DNA of 64,000 nt from Haliotis asinina (taxonomy: Eukaryota; Mollusca; Gastropoda; Lepetellida; Haliotidae): assembly GCF_037392515.1 (NCBI RefSeq), contig NC_090291.1, positions 37,719,001 through 37,783,000 of the forward strand. The letters are read 5' to 3'. The notes beneath the pieces are model-generated. The model was not told where the DNA came from and made no database searches. It saw nothing but the letters and a program-made list of their open reading frames with translations. Positions 30,467-42,900 of this stretch are shown piece after piece; position 1 is the first letter of the stretch; each line of letters starts with the position of its first letter. Position numbers and translations under genes: made by a program.

Positions 30467-33400
30467 TCAGGCTTTCTCTAGTGTAACATTCATTTTCTTG
30501 TATGTGGCTGCATCTCTTGCCCTCCACTCATGCACTGTGTTATAAAGCTCCATCACTTGTTGATCCAACCTCGGACATTGGGCCATATCAGCAAGCTCAT
30601 CATTGTATGCCCACTGCCTGGGGCCCATGTGATGGGCGTATCTAGGGAGCAGTCCTTGAGACAGTCGATGTTGGTAGTCCTTCTCTATGTCTTGGTTCAT
30701 GTCATTCTGTGATGGCAACTTCAAGGACCCATCTAATACTGACAGAGCGACTAGAACTTGAAAATGGAACTGTGGGAAGGGGCAGACAACTTTGCAAATT
30801 CCTATAAAAGACAGTGTTGGGAATTCTGTATGGATTAGATGCTTGTAAAGGGGGGTAACTCTTTCATTTTCTATCTTGAGATTGCAAGATTCAGACAGAA
30901 AAGGGAAGGTGTATTTGTATCCAGTGCAGAAAACAACAGAGTCAATCTTTTGTTCATCCTCGTTTGAGAAGATGACCGAATCTTCCGTGAAGCGGACTAT
31001 CCCAGGCTTCTGTTCTACGTTGGAGGGCAGTTTGGATGTAAGCGGGGCCTTGTTATGACTGATGAACACCTAAAACAGACAAGACTTACATAGTCATTTC
31101 TTCCTAATTCAGCTTTAGTTATCATAATAAATATATTTGTAACTGCGATATTTGTTTTCTTAAAGGCACAGTAAAAAATAGTACATTGTGGTAACTTATT
31201 AGGGATTGACAAATCAGGAAGTTACTTTGCAACTGCTGGCAATGCATGTCATTAGTGAAAACACTTAACTGACTCAGTACATCTACCTAAAAGTATATCT
31301 ACAAAAGGAAATATTCCTCGTAGTAAGCCATAAACTCTACTTTTCACAAAAGGAGGAGGGGTTATGCAAGAAGTTGAAGAGTTAACTCATCACACTAAAG
31401 ACCCTGGTTTGATTCTCCACACTATGATATTGCTAGAACACTGCTAAAAATATTAAGTGAAATACTAAACTTACTCACACTGTTTTGTCTCACCCAATAA
31501 AATGAATTTATTGGGAATTTTAGATCATGAAGAGTAAGTTGGGGATGGTCTTCATGAAAAAATGGCACTCTCTTGTCAAAGGTCAAAAGTTAAATCCAAC
31601 ATATTTGTTAACAACCACTTCAACCCATGCATGCCCATATAAGAACTCTCATCTATCAAATGGACCATTTGACTGTCGTAAAACAAATGCAGTTTCATGA
31701 GAATGTATTTGTCCCTGCAGAAGCTATAGTTACATTCTTACACAATACCAGAATTCTGGGGGAAAAACTCACTGTTTTCATGTATAACTGAAAAACCTCC
31801 CTGTCAATGATATCATAACAAGCACATGTTGAGTAGACAATGACTCCATTACAATATCCTGTAGGTTTTCAGAGAATAGATACACTGGTATCAACTCATG
31901 AAGGGACAAGCACATGTTGAGTAGTCGGTGGTCATATGGTGCAAAACCTCTTCCCAGCACATACACACTAGAAACAGTAGTTGAGACGTTGAGATGGACA
32001 ATCTATGTTGACTTGTCCTGAAGACCAACAGTTTTCTTTCTGATAATAACCAATTTACTTATAAGGCCATACCACACCAGTTTTGTTTCTTGTTTTACGA
32101 TTGTTTGTCTGGAGCATAAAATAGATAGAAACAAAACCACCAATCAAAGTAATATTCCTTCTTAATATTTTCTCTGGGCAATTCATGACGTATATGGGCC
32201 AAAAAAAAATCTGAAAACATTTTCTTGTAAGTTTATGTTTGGAGCAGGGAAATGTTCTTTCCTTATCTTGAACAAATATGACAAGCACATCTGCAAAAAC
32301 AAGAAATAACATTGGTATGGCCTGAAAATATAACAATAATCAACTAAATGTTGTTATACAGAATCCGTCTGAATTACTGACTTGTTTGACACATACCATC
32401 ATATCCCAATTGTTTAGATCAATGCTCATGATGTTGATCACTGGATTGGGTGGTCCTTGTAGCGGGAACATTGCTGAGTGTGGCATTTGACAACAAATGA
32501 ATATGACTTACTGTCTGAGCCACAGTGCTGAGTTCCACCATTATGTCCATGCCTGACGACTGAGCACCAAGACAAACCACACGCTTCTGTTTGAAGGCAT
32601 CTGGCTCCCGATAGTCATGGCTGTGGAGCACACGACCCTTGAACTTGTCCAGACCGGGAATGTCTGGGACCAAGGGAATAGAATAATGCCTGAAGCAAAG
32701 TAATCATGATTTTCACTACATTTCAAATTTACCCACTGCAACTTCTTATTAAATTGGTGTTTGTTTAAAAAAGGTTGATGCACATGTGATGCACTTGTAG
32801 CAGGGAGTGGAGTCCTCCCACAGGGGACGTCCTTACCATGTCAGCTTGCTGACGGGGTTAACCTCTTTGGTTATGTGGACAGGGAATCCATAGAAAGGTC
32901 ACACAGAAGATTATCTTTTGTGTCATGTCGTCTTTAGTCATGTCCACTTCTCGGAATTTAACCTAAACTCTGAAGATATCTCAGGAACATAGTTAGAATC
33001 ACAAGCCTAACACCGAGAACATAGATTTGGAGCTTACTACAATAGCAGATTGACGTGCTTTATCCCAATATCAAATTTTCAAGATTAAACTCATAGTGAC
33101 GCAAAACATTACTGACGAAAGCCTGTTCATCTCCGCTCTCTGCCATCTTTGACAATATTTATGCCATTTCAGGATGCCATGACTGAGGTTTTTGGGTGCT
33201 CTGACTGCTGTTTTGTATGCTCAGTGTCAGTTCTCGGGTGCAAGTTTTGTTTCCATTTCAAACGATTAGGTTTGCATTACAGCGAGTTTGTTTCAGTTTT
33301 AGAGGATATTGTTGCAGTTTATATTCCTATTTTGGTGAATTTTGTTCTGTTTTGGTGTATATCAGTTCACTTTTGATGATTTGTTCATTATTTGTATTTT

Positions 33401-35834
33401 ATACACCACAACTTTTGTATAAATGGTGTCCAAGTATGGTTCTACTGCATCCAGCATTTCACACTGCTGGCTCTCTGAACAGCTCCTTATAACTGGAATA
33501 TTGCTGGATGTGACGTAAAAAAAACTCACTCACTCATTTTAACAAACGGCCACCCACTCATGGATGTTGACAACATACATCGAGTACCACATGATATACC
33601 TACCCATTGCAAACAATGACAGCATCAAACAATTCCGTCTGTTTCTTTGTTTGGCTGAAGACATTGCAATACTGCACTTCCCACTTTGGTTCTGAGTTGT
33701 TACTCTTCAAAGGACGAACACTATCTACTCTGGTCTGAAACTGCAAATGGAAATAACAAAAAGGCATTGTTGGAATATTTTTTGGCTTCAAAAATATCCT
33801 AACCAGATCTAATATCTTCAGGACATAAACCTGATTTGTTGTTTCTGTATGCAGTGTTCATCATGGTCGAATGTTGGTGATTTCATAATGTTAGGTGCCA
33901 TGAGGGGCCAAGTTACTAGATACTGAGATGCTTCTGATCATTCCTGGTTCAAATCCCACTTTTGATTGTCTGTACACACAATTAGGATACAATGACATAT
34001 GTCAACCAAGTCAATCCAGTGATCAACAACATGAGCATCGATCAGGGCAGTTGGGGACCAATGACATGTCAACCAAGTCAGCAAGCCTGACCACCCGATC
34101 CCATTAGTCGGGGGATCAAACTAAGATTGTGGAGACCTGTTGTAACATAGGTCTTCATGAGTATTCAGAAGTAATAGACCACTGGACATGTCCTACATGA
34201 TGGTGGGTATGTTTCAGAATTTGCAACAAGCTACCAATAACAATCTGACATGCTGCTACATGTCCTGGATGTGTGTGCAGTGTGCATTATGTGTAGGGAA
34301 AAACAATTCTAGCATAAGATATTTACTCACCATATATTTCCTTCATATTGTAAATTATAGCTAAAACATTTTAAATTTCAAAAAGGAAATAGATATCTGA
34401 AGTAAAACCTGCCATGTGAATAAACAGTAAACCTATTTCCAGCAACTGTACCTTGATTTTGTCTGTGACATTGAAGTGGTCGCTGTAGTCTTGCAAATAC
34501 TGCAGGACCTCTTGGTGAAATACAAATGATGGTAAATTATCCTTGAAAGGGAAGTCAGGAAATGCCATTACTTCTTTTGGCAGATTTGTCCTAAAACAAG
34601 AACATTTCACAACATTTAGTACAAGCGGTAACCTTCACCTTCATAACTTATTATGACAGCAGTGTGAAGGTTGTTGGAAAGGTGCTGCGGTAGAAAACAT
34701 CCTTATCGCTACGACTGCATTAAGTCTATGTTAAGGTATAGAAGCTACGGAGACCTTAGTTCTATGACTGCATTAAGTCCATGTTAAGGTATAGAAGCTA
34801 CGGTGACCTTAGTTCTACGACTGCATTAAGTCCATGTTAAGGTATTGCAGCTACGGTGACCTTAGTTCTACGACTGCATTAAGTAAATGATAAGGTATTG
34901 CAGCTACTGTCACCTTAGTGCTACAACTACATTAAGTAAATATTGGGGTATAGAAGCTACGGTGACCTTAGTTCTATGACTGCATTAAGTCTATGTTAAG
35001 GTATTACAGCTACTGTCACCTTAGTGCTACGACTGCATTAAGTAAATATTAAGGTATAGAAGCTATGGTGACCTTAGTTCTACGACTGCATTAAGTCCAC
35101 GTTAAGGTATAGAAGCTACGGTGACCTTAGTTCTACGACTGCATTAAGTAAATGTTAAGGTATTGCAGCTAATGTCACCTTAGTGCTACGACTGCATTAA
35201 GTAAATATTAAGGTATAGAAGCTACGGTGACCTTAGTTCTACGACTGCGTTAAGTCTATGTTAAGGTATTGCAGCTACTGTCACCTTAGTGCTACGACTG
35301 CCTTAAGTCTTTGTTAAGATATGGGAGTTACAGTCTCCTTAGCTAAGACTGCTTTTACAATGCGAACCCTGGAAAGGGTACTGGGTACATACTTTTACCC
35401 ATATCCACACAGGTATGTAATGGTCAGAATATTGTCCAAATACAATGGATGGAGGTGATGTGCTTTGATGTGCTCACGTGGTTCATAGAATGTAAATACA
35501 ACACCATTAAAGCCATGCAGATAAATGTTGATCAATATCAATGCTGGGTTTATTCCATTTCACTGTGGCTTACCAAATTTTCAAATTGAAATATATTGTA
35601 TATCAAAAGATTTCTCTAAGTCTTCAGCACACACCTGAGGTTTTTGTACATGCTGGAGTGTACTGGAAGTCCGTATTCATCAGTTCCAACTCTGTCTGTG
35701 TACACCCATGTCCCTCCAACTATCGGACACTGTTCAAAACAGACCCCGTCAAACACGTCCGGTCTGGCCAACAGGTGCCGCATGGCACAAAGTCCACCCG
35801 CACCAGCGCCGATCACGGCCACTCGTATCGGCAT
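30467..35834 (-). CDS. flavin-containing monooxygenase, gene 1 of tandem pair
   Basis: Five coding exons, read on minus: 35834-35635, 34590-34452, 33740-33604, 32689-32512, 31069-30467. All introns are GT-AG, and the frame stays open through the joins, giving 418 aa. FAD site GAGAGG is at residues 9-14, the FMO signature FKGRVLHSHDY near 175-185, the NADPH-site Rossmann loop GAQSSG at 200-205 and FCTGY at 265-269. The enzyme should use NADPH and O2 to oxygenate N or S atoms of small nucleophiles. It resembles the shorter, about 430-residue FMOs of invertebrates and plants (FMO GS-OX-like, senecionine N-oxygenase-like) and has no C-terminal membrane anchor. The start chosen matches gene 2. An in-frame ATG 31 codons upstream (35927) would add MFRKICLTVL..., but an AG acceptor-like site just before the chosen ATG suggests a separate 5' UTR exon. 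Intron 1 holds a 53-bp minisatellite. Substrate is unknown. Confidence 0.9.
31364..31486 (+). mobile_element. SINE family A, diverged, in FMO gene 1 intron 4
   Basis: Shows AGACCCTGGTTTGATTCTCC (box B region), then ACTATGATATTGCTAGAACA and a short TACTCACACTG tail. The middle block is deleted. Confidence 0.5.
32063..32323. mobile_element. MITE family G, copy 3, in FMO gene 1 intron 4
   Basis: The left end AAGGCCATACCACACCAGTT and the right end, reverse complemented as CAGGCCATACCAATGTTATT, pair as inverted repeats. Further in, TTCTTGTTTTACG on the left pairs with CAAGAAATAAC-type sequence on the right. Confidence 0.6.
32378..32455 (+). mobile_element. SINE family B, central fragment
   Basis: ACTTGTTTGACACATACCAT, then GATCAATGCTCATGATGTTG and ATCACTGGATTG match the centre of family B in sense orientation. 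Confidence 0.5.
33486..33538 (+). mobile_element. SINE family A, tail fragment
   Basis: Only CTGGAATATTGCTGGATGTG and the ACTCACTCACTCATT tail remain. Confidence 0.55.
34010..34160 (-). mobile_element. SINE family B, fragment, in FMO gene 1 intron 2
   Basis: Contains CAATCCAGTGATCAACAACA, GACATGTCAACCAAGTCAGC and CCACCCGATCCCATTAGTCG, then the 5' end region with a deletion. The tail half is lost. Confidence 0.6.
34700..35345. repeat. 53-bp minisatellite, about 12 copies, in FMO gene 1 intron 1
   Basis: The unit is TACGACTGCATTAAGTCCAT, GTTAAGGTATAGAAGCTACG and GTGACCTTAGTTC in sequence, with a period of 53 bp (unit starts near 34713, 34766 and 34819). Two subtypes alternate in the later copies, one with GAAGCTACGGTGACC and one with GCAGCTACTGTCACC. 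Confidence 0.9.
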
Positions 35835-36498
35835 ATTTCTGGGTAGAAACAATGAATGAAAGCGTCTTTGGGTGAACTCGGCAGGCCTAAAACACGTTAA
35901 TACAGTAAGACAGATCTTACGAAACATCGGTCAGGTTATCCATCGTCTGCAGGTGCACGCTGGTACTTTTCGACAGACCATTCATGTAATCGTGTGGCAA
36001 ACGTTAAGCGAACAGCATTACGAGTCAGTGACTTTTCGCCCCGACTAACGTTTAAAACAAGGCTCTGTGACTTTCTATTATGCTACACGATCTTAAGGTG
36101 AAAACAAGGGGTGTGGAATCGATGGGTTCAAGCTGTTTACTATCGGAATTAAGTACATTGTTAAGCATTGCACGGCTGCACAAGAAACTACATGATAACA
36201 TACAAATCAGCCTTGTGCTAATGACGCGACCTGCATTGTATAATTAAGTGGATATTACCAACAACTTTGACATGAAAACGTCAGCTAGCAACTGGGGCAC
36301 AATCGAGCCTTATACAAATATACTATTGTTTGATGCAACCAGTGCATGCTAATACCGGTACTTTAGAACTTCCTTTGAGTAGTAGATCATATATAGTCCT
36401 TAGTAAGTGGACATTTGTCCAGTTAGATCATAATTATATAACTGATCTTTAACAGCTAAACTGTGAGCAGTACCTCTGCTCACCCTACAGTGAATAAA

Positions 36499-36750
36499 TG
36501 AGTGAGTGAGGTTAGTTTTACGCCGCTTTCAGCTATAAGGAATGCCTGTCACCTGGCGGTCTGTAAACAATCGAGTCTCGACCAGACAATTCAGTGATCA
36601 ACAACATGAGCATCGAACTGCGCAACTGGAAACTGATGACATGTGTCAACCAAGTCAGAGAGTCTGACCACGATCCCGTTAATCACCTCTTACGACAAGC
36701 ATGGGGTACAGGAAAATAATATTCTACCCCGGACCTCCACGGATCTACTG
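36499..36750 (-). mobile_element. SINE family B
   Basis: Nearly all blocks are present on the plus strand from GAGTGAGTGAGGTTAG to CCCCGGACCTCCACGGATC. It has small deletions, including part of the ATATTCCAGC block. Confidence 0.7.
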
Positions 36751-37044
36751 TCATACTGTCCAGCCACATATCTCTAATCCCGCTAAAACCAAAATTTCGC
36801 CTGGTAAGCAGGACCACGAAAACCTGCATCTGGTTGGAAATATTCATGTCACACATTTCACTTGTGCTGTTCTGTTAACAGCATACATCTCCATGCATGC
36901 GTGTGATCTTTATGGGGGAAATGGCGAGCTCACTTTGAGTTGTGGTGGAGCTTGTTCATGTGGTGCTTTGAGTCACTGAATGTGGTTCTACACTGCTTTC
37001 AGACAGCAGTATTAAGACTGGGGACACTCAAAATGGGAAGAATT

Positions 37045-37236
37045 GTTTTGTTCCTGAAGTGGGCTTCACACACTGCAATCACGTGCGGAATCGAACATGG
37101 CATGGCAAGCAGACACTATACAGCCTCTGACAAAAACGTTCGATTCCTCACATAGGTACAATGAGTGAAGCCCATTTCTGATGTCCCCAGTCGTGAAGTT
37201 CTTGGAATATTGCTAAGAGCAAAGTAAAACTCACTG
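37045..37236 (+). mobile_element. SINE family A, rearranged
   Basis: The sense part keeps TACAGCCTC, GTTCGATTCCTCACATAGGT, CCCATTTCTGATGTCCCCAG and TTGGAATATTGCTAAGAGC, then ACTCACTGAC. Just upstream (36985-37100) an inverted, strongly diverged copy is suggested by GTGGGCTTCACACACTGCAA. Confidence 0.5.
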
Positions 37237-38322
37237 ACAGATGGTCGTTTCAACACCATGCGCCATGCAGCATAACACTTGATCTGCCCTGAACCACTAG
37301 ACTATAAATAACATCATGTCTGTCAATAATGACCTACCTCGTACTTGCTTGTCTTCAGCGATATACCATAGGCTTATCTCCAATCAAAATATCCGCCAGG
37401 TTGTATCCGACGTTTCGCTGTGTCATAGAAGCGAAACCGTGATGGTAACTTACATACGTTATCTTATCTCCACCACGCGTGATCTTGCAGCTGGGAGAGC
37501 TATTACAATACTGAGAACAGGTATGTTGAACCCACAATGGTCTTAAGCACACACGTGGCCCCGACGTTATGCCGTATTAACGTTACGACCGTCGCCACTC
37601 CTCCGAAGACCACGGACGTTGTCGTACTCATTTTCAAGTTTGTCTGGGTTTTTTTACCTACATAGTAAACTTAGTGCAGCGCACTCACATATTTAAACGT
37701 GCTTCAGTGACAAAACCGATCCGATGCAACTTCCCAGTTGACTTGTACCATACGTTCTTGAATTATTTCGAGCGAACAAAGACTTAGCAAATATTTATGA
37801 GGGGTGCCACCGGTGGGGCGGGATACGCCCGCCACTTCGATTGTCTGATCCAGATTCGATTTGTTTACTTCGTATCGCATAGTAATAATCACTGGGTTGT
37901 CTGGTCCAGATTAGATTTGTTTTCAAACAATATTGTACATGTGCAGCTGCAATAGTGCTGAAACAAGTACACACTCAAGATATAGTCAGAACTTTGCAGT
38001 AGACTCTGCCTGTCAGCAGAGATTTCTTATTAATGTTGAAAGGGTTTTGTTGATTATATTTATAAGTGAATAGTGAATAACCCAGAAAAAAGTGTGTCCG
38101 AATTGGATATTGGTAGTTCTTGAAAAAACGACAAGATGATTGGAATTCCTATTGCTTTTATGATAATAATTGAACATCGTTTTTTTTAAATAATACATGC
38201 TTATTTACATACAAACCCATGTCTATAGAAGTATGACCCCGGAATGTTTAATGTTGACTTTATTGGGGAATGTGAACATTCAAAATGTTATTTTGTGTGT
38301 CTTACACAATTCAAGGTCAATA

Positions 38323-38526
38323 GTGAGTGTACCCTTTATGTGACTGTATGACAGCCAGTACTCTCCTCATACCCCCTGCCAGCCGGCTGATCATCTGAAG
38401 GAGCAGTCTACGCCACTCCTCGAGTAAAGCTTTCAACTGGGACAGGTTCTGTAGAGGAGGGTCCCTTTGATGCCATTAGTTTTATAGGTCCCAGATATGC
38501 TCCATGGAGTTCAGATCGTGGCTCAT
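38323..38526 (-). pseudogene. Tc1/mariner transposase, C-terminal remnant
   Basis: Read on the minus strand, HDLNSMEHIWDL matches the conserved segment holding the third catalytic residue (E) of DD34E transposases. It is followed by RDPPLQNLSQLKALLEEWRR and RLAGGMRRVLAVIQSHKG, the usual C-terminal end. Two in-frame stops follow HIWDL, so the copy is dead. The N-terminal two thirds and terminal repeats were not found nearby. Confidence 0.75.
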
Positions 38527-38870
38527 TCAATCGTGATTTATTACTCGCCCGTGGAAAATACTGCAGTGTAATATTTTACGGCGATATTACACTAGTGTAT
38601 TATCGCTTCATGTATGATGTCATAATGATTCACAGTTTTGACGTCACAATCGCCTCTGCCGCAACAGACTGCGCTGTCTATATTAATTGACATGATGAAA
38701 GTGGCATATATGGTTCTGACATAACTTATATCTTATTACACAGGCATTTTATTAAATGTTGATATCTGAGTAAACGATATTAGTTGGTGTCTTTTTGGAC
38801 ACATGCACTATTGTGCAACGAATGTTTTTGAAGGCTCAACTGAACTGGAAGCATTACTAACACATCAGTG

Positions 38871-38979
38871 CCCAGCTTTCCGAAGCTCTCTTATCGCTAG
38901 GATAGTCGCAAGTGACATACATTAACATTAACTTACGACTATATTAGCGCTAAGAGAGCTTCGAAACTCTAGGCCCAGG
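38871..38979. mobile_element. about 100-bp hairpin element family P, copy 1
   Basis: Near-palindromic. GAAGCTCTCTTATCGCTAGG and GATAGTCGCAAGT on one side pair with CTTACGACTATATTAGCGC and TAAGAGAGCTTCGAAACTC on the other, ending CTAGGCCCAGGA. The loop contains ATACATTAACATTA. Confidence 0.75.
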
Positions 38980-39449
38980 ATTATTAAACTCAACAAGGCT
39001 TATCGTCAAAGGTGACGTGTAATTGTAGTTGAAACGTGAGCTATAGGGTTTACTAGTCACCCTCGCTGCACTGATGGTGATGATAGCAAGGATGGCATCA
39101 GCCACTAACCATCTTCAGTCATTCAAATCTAGTTTGTTCTTACATATATTCAGTAATGAATGCTGTTGATTGCTATAATTTAGTTTGAATATTTGTCCAG
39201 TTTGTAGTCGTGTCATTTCATGACACAATATTTGTTAAACTACTGACGCACATTACGCAATCTCAAGTAAGTCACCTTCATTCAAGTGACGTATATATAA
39301 TCAAACTTCACCTGACAGATAAGAGTCCTGTAATTAAAAAACTACTCTGACAAATTCATTATTTGGAGCTAAAGAATCACACAAAAGTTGAATTGATGCG
39401 TTGACTCAATATGATGAAGTTCTCAATTTTCAGTTTAAGACCAGGAACC

Positions 39450-39560
39450 AGGAATGATTTTCGAAATTCTCGTAGCGATAAGATAGTCATCAGTGCCATA
39501 CATTAACATTACCTTACAACTATCCTAGCGCCAAAAGAGCTTCGAAAATCTAGGCCCAGG
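39450..39560. mobile_element. hairpin element family P, copy 2
   Basis: Same layout as copy 1, including the CATACATTAACATTA loop and the TTCGAAAATCTAGGCCCAGG end. It lies only about 470 bp from copy 1. Confidence 0.75.
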
Positions 39561-39845
39561 ATGGAATCTCGTGAGGTTCATGGGGAAAACACACCTAAAT
39601 ATATTTAGAAGATTGAAGGTCTCAACAAAAAACTGTGTGCTTGTGCTGGCAATAATCTCTATGTTTCAATCAGTTTAAGAAAAGACTGACAAATAAATTC
39701 AGCGATAGCGGTCATCGGTCCACAATGCAAGTATATTTAAAATGTATCATCCTACATATATAGGCATCGATTGTATATGTTCTTAGAGTAATTGCAAAGG
39801 TTTTAGCATAACATGATCCAGTACTGTGTATAGAATATCCATCAC

Positions 39846-39851
39846 TTTATT
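39846..39851 (-). terminator. candidate poly(A) signal, FMO gene 2
   Basis: AATAAA on the minus strand, 135 bp beyond the stop codon of FMO gene 2. It is the nearest canonical signal. Confidence 0.5.
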
Positions 39852-39985
39852 TCTCGAGGTAGATACATTGCTCAGATATTACACTGGAGGTTTCATAGTT
39901 CGTCACACGTCTTCCCTGCAATAGTCTCTGGTAAGACATTTGCAGTTATATAAATGTTAAACATATTAACACATTCCCTTAACAC

Positions 39986-42900
39986 TTATCTCTCAACATG
40001 AAAGTTATCGTTTCCAACACGGACATATTTTTCTTTCTTATATCCGATTAAATTCTTTATCCTTGTTCGATGTACATAATCATAAATGTTTTTCACGTTG
40101 GCTGGTATCGGATCTTGGAACCCGCCTAGCTGTGCCAGCTGGCCATGGTATTCCCATTGGTGAGGACCCATCTGATGCGCGTGTCTCCTTGGCAACCCAC
40201 GTGCCATGCGAGCAGCAAGATCATTGGCTTCATCCTCCTCCATCTCTTCTTTTGATGGCAGTTGAACATTTCCGCTAAGGATGGATATCACGGTACTTAT
40301 CTGAATGTGGAATTGTGGGAAAGGGCATACAGTTTTACACAAACCAACCAAGAACAAAGATGGAAACTTGGAATGAACTAGATGCTTGTAAAGGGGAGTA
40401 ACTCGCTGATCTCCGTCGACCTTGACCCCAACTTTGGGGTCAAGGAAAGGGAAGGTGTACTGATAACCAGTGCAGAAGAGAAGAGTGTCAATCGTAGCTT
40501 CCTGGCCGTTCTCGAAAACAACTGATCTTTCCTTTAAACGCTTTATTCCAGGAACTAGATGGACGTTTTCCGGCAACGGACATTGTAATGGCGCCTTTCT
40601 GCTGCTTAGGAATACCTGTAAAATAATTTGGGCCAAGTTGTTTTCAGAGAGCATGTGGATGTAGAACTTTGCATTGGGAACAAAAATTACAGAGAATATA
40701 CATAAGACGATATGATTACATTTAAAAAAACATATTTATCTCCACCATTACCAAACAATTCATAAATAAACCAGCGTATGGTGGAAAATTACTTCCGATA
40801 AGGACAAACTTTGTAGATGAACATCTTCTTTATTCAAGTGATAAGACGTTTCGATACACATTCTTCTATAGTTGTCAAGCAAGTATCCCTGCAAGAATCT
40901 GTATCAAAACGTCGCACTACCTGAATATAGAAGATGTTCATCAATAACGTATGTCCTTATCTGACTCTCCATCTTCTAAAAATGACATTCAAAGCACTTG
41001 TAACTACAAACTGGCGAATTCACTATTTTTGAGATAGTCAATGGCACCCTTCAGCTTCAGGTAATATTCAAGATTAACCACTATTTTCTCACCACATTCC
41101 TCGGTCACACGATTGCCACGTCCAGCTTAATATTTGCATTAGTTGCATATAGGTACCACGTTCCACAAAGACCCCATATACCTCTTTGGCTTCTGGGCTA
41201 ACGTCAATGGCGATATCCTGCCCCGAGGCTCCGGCTCCGAGCAGTACCACTCGCTTCCCCCTGAAGGCTGAAGGTATCCTGTAGTTGTGGCTGTGAAGAA
41301 CCTCCCCCTCAAACACGTCCAGCCCGGGGGTGTCCGGTATCAGCGGGGTGGAATAGTGCCTTAAAATACACAACGTTATATATTCTTGTTATTCGTCAGA
41401 AATGTCACTTTGGTTTCACATAATCCTATTCCTAATTGATCTTTTTTTTTCAAATGTTTTCATTTAATAATAAGTTCATGTCACTGAAAACATCAACTGT
41501 TTATGTTTTGTTGTTTTAGTTTTTCGATCATGGACATTTGACGAAAATAATCATGTCTGATTTTGTCATCGTAAAAACACAGTTTTGAGTCAGTTAAATT
41601 TATGTTGACACTCAGGCCTAGTGAACACCGTCAAGCTAGTATCTGTCTGTCTGTCTGTCTGTCTGTCTATACACGTACCCATTGCAGACGATAACAGATT
41701 CAAACTCTTCTGTCGTCTGCTTCTTCCTATCGTCTGCTTCAGAATACGTCACCTTCCATTTGACGGCAGGAGTGTTTGGTTGACACACGGGTGTAACATG
41801 TTCAACCACCGTCTTGAACTAAAATCCACACAGTACAGAATAGTGAAAGCTTCTATACTACACGCAAAAAAAAACATTCCATGCAAAAAACAAGGGCAAT
41901 AGTAAAGAATCCGTAAGTACATATAGTTCTAGATTTTTATTTAACAATACGTCAACAACTCATACTGTATGATTTCCCAGAACTTTGAGACGAACAAATC
42001 GATGTTTTTCTTTGTTTCTTTTCTAGATAAACAACCATAAACAAGGTCCTAAAACACTATTCTAAGGTTAACGCACATATGTATCCGGAATGGTTCAGTT
42101 AGTTAATTCAAGTACACCTTGGGGTCTCATTCACATTCACAAAGCGTTCGCAGAACTTCGATATTCGTAACCCTAAACAAAGTAGACAGACAGTCCATAA
42201 CGTTGCGAGCAGCTTGTGGTTTCTGGGCATTACGAAATTTGTAAGTCTAAATAAAGTAGACAGACAGTAACGTTACGAGCAACCTGTGGCCAACTGGGGT
42301 ACTAATCTTGTGTTAAAAGTAAGTGATTTGGTCAACCATCGCTTTGAACAACATTCCGGGTACATCATGGTGTGTAAGCATGGCATAACAGAAAGGTCAT
42401 ACCGGCTTACAATTTCAGTATGAGTAAGTCAATCAGTATGGTTTTGTGCCGCTTTTAGCAATATTCCAGCAATATCACGGGAGGGGACACTGGGAACGGG
42501 GACTCGAACCTGGGTCTGTAGCGTGGCACGGCTACCCCCATCGCAAAACACACACCTTGAGAGTAAAAGGCAGCAATAGACTGGTTCTGTCTGGTTCGAA
42601 TCCACAATTACAGCGCTGTAATACTGTCGAAATGATACACAAATCAACATGAATTAAAACTGGTAGATAGATCTGATTCTTTAACTACTTATACATAAAT
42701 TCATCGACAGTGCCCTTAATCTTTGAAAATCATCATATCGTTACTACCTTAATAAATTTGTAAAGTTCAAAATGTCGTGCGTATCGTCGAAGGTATTCGG
42801 CGACATCCGTGTGATGGACGAAAGACGGCAGACTTGAATCGAACGGGAAGTCGGGGAATGCCATGATCTCCTTCGGCAGGTTGGTACTAAAGCGATACAG

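Noticed and set aside
34700-35345. CRISPR-like repeat array
   Set aside because: Units are contiguous without unique spacers, and the locus is an intron of a spliced animal gene.
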